A stretch of DNA of 8,602 nt from Amoebophilaceae bacterium (lineage in GTDB: Bacteria > Bacteroidota > Bacteroidia > Cytophagales > Amoebophilaceae), in the NCBI GenBank assembly GCA_023257955.1, contig JALRAY010000043.1, positions 1-8,602 on the forward strand. The letters run 5' to 3'. The stretch's first letter is position 1; the number at the start of each line of letters is the position of its first letter. Below the pieces are notes generated by a model, which saw only the letters and a list, made by a program, of their open reading frames with translations, did no database searches and had not been told where the DNA came from. The translations under genes and the position numbers were made by a program. This document shows positions 1 to 6,708 of this stretch, piece by piece.

Positions 1-1521
1 GAAGCTTTTAGAAAAACCATGAATACATTGGGTAGGTATCCTGTAATCATGATGAGCTTTAAGGATATCGTGTGTTCCTCCTATGCAACCATAGAAGCTG
101 GTATACAGGATGTACTGGGATTGGTATTTGAACAGCATAAATACTTGATGTTTAGTGAGCATTTAGATGCAAATGAAAAAAACAGATTATCTGGTTATCT
201 CAAAGGAGAATTAGATTTAGCTCATCTACAAAAAATCATTAAAGATTTACTGAGTTTCCTGTATAACCACTTCAATCAAAAAGTATGGGTATTAATAGAT
301 GAGTATGATAACGCCATCCATAAAGCATATTTCAAGTTTGGCCAAAGTAAAGAAAATCCTTATCAGTTTAGTGCAGAATTTAATAATGTGTTGGAGCTGT
401 TTAGAAACGTAATGGGGCCATTACTCAAATCTGCTACGCATTTAGAGAAAGGAGTTGTAACAGGGATACTCAGAATCGCCAAAGCCAATCTCTTTTCCGA
501 GCTCAATAACTTTACAGAGTATAGCGTCTTAGATAAAAAATTCGCTCCTTACTATGGCTTTACACAAGATGAGGTAGATATGTTGTGTCAGCAACAAAAT
601 GTTGCAGAAGACAAGAAAGAAGAAATTAGGCAATGGTATAACGGGTATAACTATGGTGGCTTAGAACTCTATAATCCGTGGTCAATGGTTAGATGCTTGT
701 TTAGTGAAGAGCAAGAGATAAAAAACTACTGGGAGGAAAGTGGAAGCTTTGGCTTCTTGACCAAAATTATGATAGATGATGATGTGCAAAAGGAAATACA
801 AGCCTTTATGCACCCACCTTATTGTCAAGAAACTGTTTTTGTAAATAATTATATAGACTTAGCCTCCCTATTACAAGCTGATAAGCAAACGGTAGTGAGT
901 TTATTATTGCATAGTGGCTATTTAAATCCCAAGGATGGACAAAGGGGGGGGGATTACATGACGTACACGTTAAGTATACCCAATCAAGAAATAGTAACTG
1001 CGTTTAAGAATTTAATTAAAAAATGGACTGCCAATAAGTTAGGGGGGCAAGAAGGTCAATTCAATAACATAGAGATAGCACTATACAAAGGAGATGTTAC
1101 TCTCTTTAAAGAAAGATTACAAGACTTTTTAGAAGGTGCTACAAGTTTTAATATCATCAAAAAAGGAGCTATCAAACTACGCGAATCGCACTACCATTTT
1201 CTGATGCATGCCATATTATATGGCATGCATATCACCAAAACAGCAGAACAAGAGCAAGAATCGGGTAAGGGGCGTGTAGATACGATTATCGTCCCTAAAT
1301 TATACCAAGGAACCCAAGCTATTATCCTAGAATATAAGTATTCTCAAAAAGCGGGGGATTTAGTAGCAACAGCGCAAGAGGCCTTAAATCAGATAAAAGA
1401 TCAGAAATACATCGCTACGATATTAGGAGAAAAGCATATAAAGAGTGTGTTAAAGCTGGGGATAGCTTTTCATAAGAAGAATGTAGAAGTGTTGCACGAG
1501 ATAGCATACATCAACACATAG
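1..1521 (+). CDS. AAA-ATPase-like protein with C-terminal PD-(D/E)XK nuclease-like domain (5' end outside window)
   Basis: The reading frame is open from base 1, so the Met at position 19 is probably internal. Known relatives (AAA-ATPase_like, PF09820, plus PDDEXK_9, PF08011, formerly DUF1703) begin with a segment carrying a Walker A-like loop about 60-80 residues upstream of the YPVIMMSF strand seen here; that part lies off the window. Numbering from the Met at 19, VLIDEYD (91-97) is the Walker B-like strand with acidic residues. YNGYNYGG, near residue 210, is typical of the family. At the C-terminus, D421, E438 and K440 (GRVDTI, then ILEYKY) form the D-x(n)-E-x-K nuclease core, followed by the conserved AxEALNQIKDQKY helix. 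The biological role of this family is not established; it is greatly expanded in Bacteroidota and in Amoebophilus/Cardinium-like symbionts. No linked partner gene is visible. The gene contains a G9 run and a perfect 13-bp inverted repeat. Family assignment is firm; function is unknown. Confidence 0.9.
   Translation, partial: EAFRKTMNTLGRYPVIMMSFKDIVCSSYATIEAGIQDVLGLVFEQHKYLMFSEHLDANEKNRLSGYLKGELDLAHLQKIIKDLLSFLYNHFNQKVWVLIDEYDNAIHKAYFKFGQSKENPYQFSAEFNNVLELFRNVMGPLLKSATHLEKGVVTGILRIAKANLFSELNNFTEYSVLDKKFAPYYGFTQDEVDMLCQQQNVAEDKKEEIRQWYNGYNYGGLELYNPWSMVRCLFSEEQEIKNYWEESGSFGFLTKIMIDDDVQKEIQAFMHPPYCQETVFVNNYIDLASLLQADKQTVVSLLLHSGYLNPKDGQRGGDYMTYTLSIPNQEIVTAFKNLIKKWTANKLGGQEGQFNNIEIALYKGDVTLFKERLQDFLEGATSFNIIKKGAIKLRESHYHFLMHAILYGMHITKTAEQEQESGKGRVDTIIVPKLYQGTQAIILEYKYSQKAGDLVATAQEALNQIKDQKYIATILGEKHIKSVLKLGIAFHKKNVEVLHEIAYINT
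944..952 (+). repeat. G9 homopolymer tract inside the AAA-ATPase-like gene
   Basis: Nine consecutive G residues encode Arg-Gly-Gly-Asp near residue 310, and a second run of six G lies near 1042. Long G runs are prone to polymerase slippage. A change of one or two bases here would shift the frame and remove the nuclease-like domain. In this sequence the frame is intact. Confidence 0.9.
1204..1230. repeat. Perfect 13-bp inverted repeat with 1-nt spacer
   Basis: The left arm ATGCATGCCATAT (1204-1216) is the exact reverse complement of ATATGGCATGCAT (1218-1230), separated by one T. It lies inside the AAA-ATPase-like gene, where it encodes the segment MHAILYGMH just before the nuclease core. Each arm carries the hexamer GCATGC. 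A one-base loop is too tight for a full hairpin, so in RNA a few central pairs would open; in DNA it could be a cruciform or a two-fold protein site. Confidence 0.85.
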
Positions 1522-1570
1522 CCCCTGTAATTGCCTTTCCCTTCGTCCTTGTCCCCCTTTCGTTCACACA

Positions 1571-1680
1571 CAAAGCATGCGTAGCATGCGCCATGGATTA
1601 TCTCTCCGCATACGCAGAGGCCACGCATCGATGAGCCCTTGCGGGGTTGTATTTGTTCGCCTGCGGCTTCTGGGAATGAT
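1571..1680. repeat. GC-rich island with short inverted repeats, possible repeat-element remnant
   Basis: By hand count, about 61 of 110 bases are G or C, clearly above the AT-rich flanks. It contains two GCATGC copies separated by GTA (1575-1589), an imperfect 16-bp palindrome TCTCCGCATACGCAGA (12 of 16 positions symmetric), and CCC-TTGC-GGG near 1636-1645. The minus-strand frame across it (1470-1688) is uninterrupted but does not look like a normal protein. A dispersed repeat or an insertion relic is inferred, not shown. Confidence 0.35.
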
Positions 1681-1917
1681 GAGTGCATTGTGAACCATTG
1701 CCTATTACGTTACATGAAAAACATCAACATACCTATTTAAACTATAATCTTTTACAACCATACAATACACTAACACCAACCATCACGCCCCTTAACAGAG
1801 GCATAGCCTTCCTTTCTAGCAAGAATTGTGTGTTTTACAAGAAATGTCGCAGTGCAAGGATATACAGCGTGGCTATCAAAATCTCTAAGGTTGAGTAAGT
1901 ACGTTTTTGTAACCCTT

Positions 1918-1942
1918 TTTGCAAACTAATTGCCTATTTTTG
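1918..1942 (+). promoter_or_regulatory. Possible Bacteroidota-type promoter for the metal importer operon
   Basis: TATTTTTG at 1935-1942 matches the Bacteroidota -7 element TAnnTTTG. A TTTG lies upstream at 1918-1921, but the 13-base gap is shorter than the usual spacing of roughly 17-23; the next TTTG at 1906-1909 is 25 bases away. GCAA-n5-TTGC at 1921-1933 lies between the two elements and could be part of an operator. This is a weak call based only on motif and position. Confidence 0.25.
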
Positions 1943-1996
1943 ATAACTAAAAGTTTGATCCAACATTAATTCCTAATCACTAAGCAATTATTCTTC

Positions 1997-2929
1997 ATGC
2001 GCTATACAGATCTATCTCACATCTATAAAAGTCTCCTCTTTGCTGTATTCCTCTTTCTAGCTCCTTTTTCTGCTATCAGCTATGCTTCTTCCCCCTTGAA
2101 AATAGTAGTAACGACCAGTGTCCTTAAAGACACCCTTCAAAATATAGTAGGTCCTGAAGCAGAGATTATTAGCTTAATGGGGCCAGGCGTTGATCCGCAT
2201 GCCTATAAAGCAACGCTCAAAAATATGCGGGATTTAAATAATGCGGATATTATTTTTTACCACGGGCTGCACTTGGAAGGCAAGATGGCGGATGTGTTGA
2301 CGGAAATGAGTAGAAGCAAACCGGTATATGCTGTTAGCAACGCTATAGATCCTAGCCAATATATAGGAGATTGTAAAGCTACCGCCGCTATAGACCCACA
2401 TATTTGGTTTGATATTCAGCTGTGGAAACAGGTAGTGCGTTACATAAGCACCCAAATACAAAGCATTCATCCAGCGGAAGCCACGAAGTATCAAACTCAT
2501 ACAACAGCTTACTTAGAGGTGCTAGAAACCCTGCATCAAGAAATTACTGCCTTGATTCAAACTATTCCGCAACATCAAAGAATCCTTATTACGGCCCATG
2601 ATGCCTTTTCTTACTTTGGAAGGGCATACGACATACAAGTAAAAAGTCTGCAAGGTATTTCTACCGTAGAAGAATGCGGGTTAAGAGATATTACCAACTT
2701 GGTAGACTATATCGTCTACCATAAGATTAAAGCCATTTTTCCAGAAAATTCTGTTCCTATGCAAGCCCTAAAAGCTGTAGTAGAAGGTTGTAAGCACAAA
2801 GGACATACCGTTATTTTGGGCCCCCCAGAATTATATTCAGACGCTTTAGGCGAAGCCGGAACGTTAGAAGCTACTTATGCGGGGATGGTACTCAGTAATG
2901 TAAATAACATTGTAAACGCACTTCGTTAA
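1997..2929 (+). CDS. Periplasmic metal-binding protein of a Mn/Zn ABC importer (TroA/ZnuA/MntA family)
   Basis: This is a cluster A-I solute-binding protein (PF01297, 310 residues, normal length) that captures a divalent metal in the periplasm and delivers it to the permease. Residues 1-31 form a signal peptide with a hydrophobic core (LLFAVFLFLAPFSAI) and a likely cleavage site after SYA; no lipobox Cys is present, so it should be soluble rather than a lipoprotein. The ligand set is TroA-like: H68 in DPHAY, H135 in DPHIW, H201 in AHDAF and D282 in YSDALG. An H3D site occurs in both Zn and Mn binders, so the metal cannot be told from sequence. There is no His-rich loop of the kind found in many ZnuA proteins. 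It is first in a tight operon with the ATPase (7-base gap) and the permease-repressor. No clear Shine-Dalgarno precedes the ATG, as is usual in Bacteroidota. Family is certain; the choice between names troA, znuA, mntA and ytgA is open. Confidence 0.95.
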   Translation: MRYTDLSHIYKSLLFAVFLFLAPFSAISYASSPLKIVVTTSVLKDTLQNIVGPEAEIISLMGPGVDPHAYKATLKNMRDLNNADIIFYHGLHLEGKMADVLTEMSRSKPVYAVSNAIDPSQYIGDCKATAAIDPHIWFDIQLWKQVVRYISTQIQSIHPAEATKYQTHTTAYLEVLETLHQEITALIQTIPQHQRILITAHDAFSYFGRAYDIQVKSLQGISTVEECGLRDITNLVDYIVYHKIKAIFPENSVPMQALKAVVEGCKHKGHTVILGPPELYSDALGEAGTLEATYAGMVLSNVNNIVNALR

Positions 2930-2936
2930 TAAAACT

Positions 2937-3752
2937 ATGCAGGAGAATCATTTATCGGACGTATTAAACATTTGCAATCTATCCGTTTCCTATGCCAAGC
3001 AGCCTGTGCTATGGGATCTTACGCTGCGTGTGCCGCAAGGGAAGGTAGTAGGCGTTATAGGTCCCAATGGCGCTGGCAAGTCTACTTTCATCAAATCCAT
3101 TATGGGACTCATCCCTACAGATCATGGCGTGATTAAAATATTTGATAAACCTTTAAAGGAAGTCAAAAAACGAATCAGCTATGTGCCACAACGTAGTTCT
3201 GTGGACTGGAACTTTCCTGCTTCCGTATTTGATATCGTACTCATGGGGCGATACGCCCATCTAGGTTTGTTTAAACGGCCTCGCCAAGTGGATAAGGATA
3301 AGGCCATGGATGCGTTACAACAGGTAGAAATGCACCACTTAGCGCATAAAAAGATTAGTGCCCTTTCTGGAGGCCAACAACAACGTATCTTCATCGCTAG
3401 GGCCTTAACGCAAGAAGCAGACCTGTATTTTATGGATGAACCTTTTATAGGCATTGATATTGCGACGGAGCAAGCCATTATTACGCTGCTCAAGCGATTA
3501 GCTGCTGCAGGCAAATCTATCATCGTCGTGCACCATGATCTCCAAACGGTGCAACGGTACTTTGATTGGATAGTTCTCCTGAATATGCACCTTATAGGCG
3601 CAGGGCCTGTGGAAAACGTCTTACAACCGCAGCTATTGCAAGATGCGTACAGAGGTAAACTGACGGTATTAAGTAACGTAGGTAAGTTCATGCAAAATAT
3701 AGAGTTTCCCAATAAGGAAGACTATGGCACGCATAACACCCAAGAAGGATAG
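2937..3752 (+). CDS. ATP-binding subunit of the metal ABC importer (ZnuC/MntB/YtgB-like)
   Basis: This cytoplasmic ATPase powers the importer. All nucleotide-binding motifs are intact in its 271 residues: Walker A GPNGAGKST (42-50), Q-loop Q85 in YVPQR, signature LSGGQQQR (143-150), Walker B LYFMDEP (163-169) and the H-loop His at 200 in VVHHDL. The stretch RSSVDWNFPASVFDIVLMGRY after the Q-loop and the VVHHDLxTVxxYFD ending are characteristic of the Mn/Zn/Fe chelate-uptake ATPases rather than of siderophore or lipid ABC systems. It starts 7 bases after the binding-protein stop and ends 17 bases before the permease, so the three genes are surely cotranscribed. The C-terminal 30 residues are poorly conserved in the family and show no motif. 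Confidence 0.95.
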   Translation: MQENHLSDVLNICNLSVSYAKQPVLWDLTLRVPQGKVVGVIGPNGAGKSTFIKSIMGLIPTDHGVIKIFDKPLKEVKKRISYVPQRSSVDWNFPASVFDIVLMGRYAHLGLFKRPRQVDKDKAMDALQQVEMHHLAHKKISALSGGQQQRIFIARALTQEADLYFMDEPFIGIDIATEQAIITLLKRLAAAGKSIIVVHHDLQTVQRYFDWIVLLNMHLIGAGPVENVLQPQLLQDAYRGKLTVLSNVGKFMQNIEFPNKEDYGTHNTQEG

Positions 3753-3769
3753 TAGATAGTTAACCATTT

Positions 3770-5026
3770 ATGGAGATACTGCATTTTTTTACATTCACAG
3801 ATCCTAACATTCGGTATGTAGTCTTGGGGACTATGTTGCTGACAGGCAGTGCCGCAGTAGTGGGGACTTTTGCGTTGTTGAAAAAAAAAGCGTTACTAGG
3901 AGATGCTACCGCACATGCGGTTTTCCCTGGCATATGCCTGGTTTTTATGATCACAGGGAGCAAACATCCTTTGTATATGATGCTGGGGGCATTTGCTACA
4001 GGCTGGCTGGCTTTGCTACTGATAGATCTTTTCATCAAACACTCCAAAATCCAGGAAGATGTTGCCACTACTTTGTTGTTGGCGATTACCTTCGGAACTG
4101 GCACTTTCTTACTCTCCCTCATCCAGAATTCAGCTAATACGGCGCAAGTAGGTTTAAGCCACTATTTCTTTGGCAAAGCAGCTGCCTTAGTGAGCACGGA
4201 TGTATATGCCTTAACTGTCCTTAATATTATCATTACCCTTACTATCATTAGTTTCTTTAAAGAATTTAGCCTAATTACTTTTGATAGCTTATTTGCCAAG
4301 TCACTCAAACTCCCCGTATCCTGGTTAGAATTTATTTTTACGAGCTTGATGGTGCTGACTATTGTCCTCGGGGTGCGCACAGTAGGTATTGTACTCATCT
4401 CCGCTATGTTGATAACCCCGCCTGCTGCCGCCAGCTTTTGGACAGATAGGTTATGGATGATGGTTATCATCGCTGCTGGTATCGGCATGCTTTCGGGGTT
4501 AATCGGCAGTTTTATTTCCTATACCTTACCCGGCATGCCTACGGGACCATGGATTGTCTTAATAGCTACATCACTTGCTTACATCTCTTTTCTGTTTGCG
4601 CCCGATAAAGGGTTAATCGCCAAAAGAATACGACATGCCCGTCACAAAAGGAAGATTTTACATGAGAATATTCTAAAGCTATTTTATGAAATCGGCAAAA
4701 AAAAGGGAGACTTGTTTGCTTGCCATAGTTTAGCAGAATTGCTAGCTTATAGACCCATCCCCATCCCCGCGCTACGCCAAGGCATCCGGAATTTAACCCA
4801 AAGCAGTCTCCTCTTCCCGCAAGATAACATGTGGAGGTTTACGGGAGCAGGTAAGCATGCCAGTGAACAGATTATACAAAAGCACCAGTTGTGGAAATCC
4901 TTCTTGACGGATTATGTAAAGGAACAACCTATTACTACGGATGAAAATGCTGAGTTGATGGAGCATGTACTCACGCCAGATGTAATGGCAGAACTGCAAG
5001 GTTTGCTACATCATAAGTCAGCGTGA
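3770..5026 (+). CDS. Metal ABC transporter permease fused to a DtxR/MntR-like repressor domain (YtgCR-like)
   Basis: Residues 1-278 are an ABC-3 permease (PF00950) with about eight or nine membrane segments. Hallmarks are KKKALLGDATAHAVFPGI (38-55), the ATPase-contact region, VRTVGIVLISAMLITPPAAA (202-221) and MPTGPW (256-261). A basic linker (about 279-296) leads to a cytoplasmic DtxR/MntR-type module: a winged-helix part (298-365) and a dimerisation/metal part with H372 in KHQLW and the E395-x-x-E398-H399 motif in AELMEHVLTPD. These match MntR H77, E99, E102 and H103 by my alignment. Residues at the MntR D8 and E11 positions appear to be N300 and K303, so metal sensing may be altered. In Chlamydia the equivalent fusion YtgCR is known to release its repressor part by cleavage; whether that happens here is unknown. 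An A9 tract (3881-3889) encodes the Lys run. No second permease gene follows. Confidence 0.93.
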   Translation: MEILHFFTFTDPNIRYVVLGTMLLTGSAAVVGTFALLKKKALLGDATAHAVFPGICLVFMITGSKHPLYMMLGAFATGWLALLLIDLFIKHSKIQEDVATTLLLAITFGTGTFLLSLIQNSANTAQVGLSHYFFGKAAALVSTDVYALTVLNIIITLTIISFFKEFSLITFDSLFAKSLKLPVSWLEFIFTSLMVLTIVLGVRTVGIVLISAMLITPPAAASFWTDRLWMMVIIAAGIGMLSGLIGSFISYTLPGMPTGPWIVLIATSLAYISFLFAPDKGLIAKRIRHARHKRKILHENILKLFYEIGKKKGDLFACHSLAELLAYRPIPIPALRQGIRNLTQSSLLFPQDNMWRFTGAGKHASEQIIQKHQLWKSFLTDYVKEQPITTDENAELMEHVLTPDVMAELQGLLHHKSA

Positions 5027-5122
5027 ATTATGTTGCGTGTGGATTAATAACCCTTGCTATGATGTGTGTGGTTGCTAACTTCTTTATCACAACATGTATA
5101 CCTATCCCCTGAATAAATATCT

Positions 5123-5851
5123 ATGAAAAGTATCGGCAAATATTCCCTCTTTCTGTTTGCTATGTTTCAGAACCGGTTAAAGGGTAAAATCTATGTACAA
5201 CAATGGATCGAAGAATGTGTGGATATTGGCGTGCGGTCTGTTTTTATCATCACAGTCGTTTCCCTCTTTATGGGAGCGGTAACCTGCATACAGATTAGCT
5301 ATAACTTGCTTTCACCTTTAGTAGGGAAATTTTTGGTAGGCTTTGGTGTACGTAATATGGTTATTTTGGAGCTTTCCCCGACGGTTATGGCGGTCATCTT
5401 CGCAGGTAAGGTAGGCTCCAATATTACTAGCCAACTAGGTTCTATGCGGATTACAGAACAAATAGATGCCATAGAGATTATGGGGGTGAATGCCAGTAGT
5501 TACCTTGTGCTTCCCAAAATAGTAGCTAGCATATGCATGTACCCCCTATTAGTTATTTTATCAGGCTTCTTAGCCATTTTTAGCGGTTATTTAGTTGCGA
5601 AATTCGTATTACCCATAGCAGCAGAAGACTATCTCTATGGCGTGCGCCATATGTTTGATCCGTATACCGTCAAATTTGCTCTCTACAAAGCTGTGACTTT
5701 CGCCTTCTTGGTGAGTTCGATAGCAGGCTATAAAGGGTTCTATGTTTCCGGGGGTGCCGTAGCCGTAGGGAAAGCTAGTACAGAAGCCGTAACCCATAGT
5801 TGTATAGCCATCTTAGCTGCCGATTATGTTTTGACACAGCTACTTTTATAA
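5123..5851 (+). CDS. mlaE: MlaE-type ABC permease of an MCE lipid transporter
   Basis: MlaE forms the inner-membrane channel of the Mla/MCE system, which moves phospholipids between the inner and outer membranes. The 242 residues contain the family hallmark at about 83-132: ELSPTVMAVIFAGKVGSNI, then the QLGSMRITEQIDAIEIMGVN segment and YLVLPKIVA. An N-terminal amphipathic stretch is followed by about five hydrophobic segments (roughly 38-60, 78-95, 135-160, 186-206 and 222-241), as expected. The gene lies 96 bases after the metal operon and 9 bases before mlaF, so it probably starts a separate transcript. The upstream gap has no good TAnnTTTG element; a TGCTATGAT sequence at 5055-5063 is only a weak candidate. 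Family assignment is firm; the direction of transport is not inferable. Confidence 0.94.
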   Translation: MKSIGKYSLFLFAMFQNRLKGKIYVQQWIEECVDIGVRSVFIITVVSLFMGAVTCIQISYNLLSPLVGKFLVGFGVRNMVILELSPTVMAVIFAGKVGSNITSQLGSMRITEQIDAIEIMGVNASSYLVLPKIVASICMYPLLVILSGFLAIFSGYLVAKFVLPIAAEDYLYGVRHMFDPYTVKFALYKAVTFAFLVSSIAGYKGFYVSGGAVAVGKASTEAVTHSCIAILAADYVLTQLLL

Positions 5852-5860
5852 TCTCCCTGT

Positions 5861-6616
5861 ATGATCACGTTTCAAAACATTTATAAACAATATAATGACA
5901 ATGTCATTCTTCATGACGTGAGTGGTGTCTTTCAACGTGGCAAAATCAACCTCGTCATCGGTACTAGTGGCACAGGTAAAAGTGTACTCTTGAAATGCCT
6001 CGTTGGTATTACACAACCTACCAGTGGTAGCGTCATGTTTGATGACAGGGATATCATCAATAGCCATGCGAAGACCATCATTGGTATTAAAAGAGATATA
6101 GGTATGCTCTTTCAAGGGAGCGCTTTGTTGGACTCTAAAACCGTTCAACAGAATGTGCAGTTTCCATTAGATATGCTCACCAACATGCCTGATAAAGAGA
6201 AATTAGATCGCGTTAACTTTTGTTTAGCACGCGTAGGGCTACAAAATGTCAGCCACAAGTTCCCCAATGAAATCAGCGGCGGGATGCAAAAACGTGTAGG
6301 TATTGCCAGAGCGATTGTGAATGATGCTAAATATTTATTCTGTGATGAGCCTAACTCCGGACTAGACCCCCAAACCTCCTTGTTAATTGATGAGTTGATC
6401 AAAGAGCTTACCTATGAGTATAACATTACCACCGTAGTCGTTACCCATAACTTGGACACCATCTTCACGCTAGGAGATTATATTATGTTTCTATCGAAAG
6501 GCAAAAAAGAGTGGGAAGGCGATTCTCAAAGTCTATTTCACAATGAGGTAAAGCCTCTCCAAGACTTTCTCCTTGCTAGCAAGATGATGCAAAGCCTTTT
6601 GAAACAAGCTGTATAA
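5861..6616 (+). CDS. mlaF: MlaF-type ATP-binding subunit of the MCE lipid transporter
   Basis: This 251-residue cytoplasmic ATPase partners with the MlaE permease encoded immediately upstream. Motifs are complete: Walker A GTSGTGKS (34-41), Q85 in MLFQGSALLDSKTV, signature ISGGMQKR (138-145), Walker B YLFCDEP (158-164) followed by NSGLDP, and H196 in VVTHNL. The GGMQKRVGIARAI signature and the LFQGSALLDS segment are diagnostic of the MlaF/Ttg2A group. In many genomes the MCE-domain gene mlaD follows directly; here the next gene is an unrelated Rpn nuclease, so the MCE partner must be encoded elsewhere or be absent. A short CTGCT/AGCAG hairpin at 6617-6629 follows the stop but lacks a clear T-run. 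Confidence 0.95.
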   Translation: MITFQNIYKQYNDNVILHDVSGVFQRGKINLVIGTSGTGKSVLLKCLVGITQPTSGSVMFDDRDIINSHAKTIIGIKRDIGMLFQGSALLDSKTVQQNVQFPLDMLTNMPDKEKLDRVNFCLARVGLQNVSHKFPNEISGGMQKRVGIARAIVNDAKYLFCDEPNSGLDPQTSLLIDELIKELTYEYNITTVVVTHNLDTIFTLGDYIMFLSKGKKEWEGDSQSLFHNEVKPLQDFLLASKMMQSLLKQAV

Positions 6617-6708
6617 CTGCTTTCAGCAGCATGCCGCATGGCAAAATTTTATCAAGAAGCAAATGTGATAGATATTTGCGAGACGCTAATAACAAGTCAA
6701 ATGAGAGT

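Larger units (their letters stand above)
1522..1996. other. Intergenic region without a convincing gene
   Basis: This 475-base stretch separates the AAA-ATPase-like gene from the metal importer operon. Two small open frames exist, on the minus strand at 1470-1688 and on the plus strand at 1683-1898 (71 codons), but neither resembles a protein family I know. The left half carries a GC-rich island; the right half (about 1700-1996) is AT-rich and must hold the importer promoter. I see no tRNA, rRNA or recognisable riboswitch. It may contain remnants of a dispersed repeat or a degraded gene. Confidence 0.6.

Noticed and set aside
1470..1688. Minus-strand open frame of 72 codons
   Set aside because: It overlaps the end of the AAA-ATPase-like gene and runs through the GC-rich island; composition is odd and no domain is visible, so it is treated as non-coding.
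3179..3712. Minus-strand open frame of 177 codons within the importer ATPase gene
   Set aside because: It lies wholly opposite a gene with all ABC ATPase motifs, and its translation is rich in Cys, Ser and Arg with no family resemblance; it is a shadow of the real gene.
6617..6634. Possible terminator after mlaF
   Set aside because: The CTGCT/AGCAG stem is only 5 bp and is followed by mixed sequence rather than a T-run.
6631..6708. Upstream ATG extending the Rpn protein by 26 residues
   Set aside because: The added residues are not typical of the family, and the ATG at 6709 sits right before the conserved PHNDLF motif.
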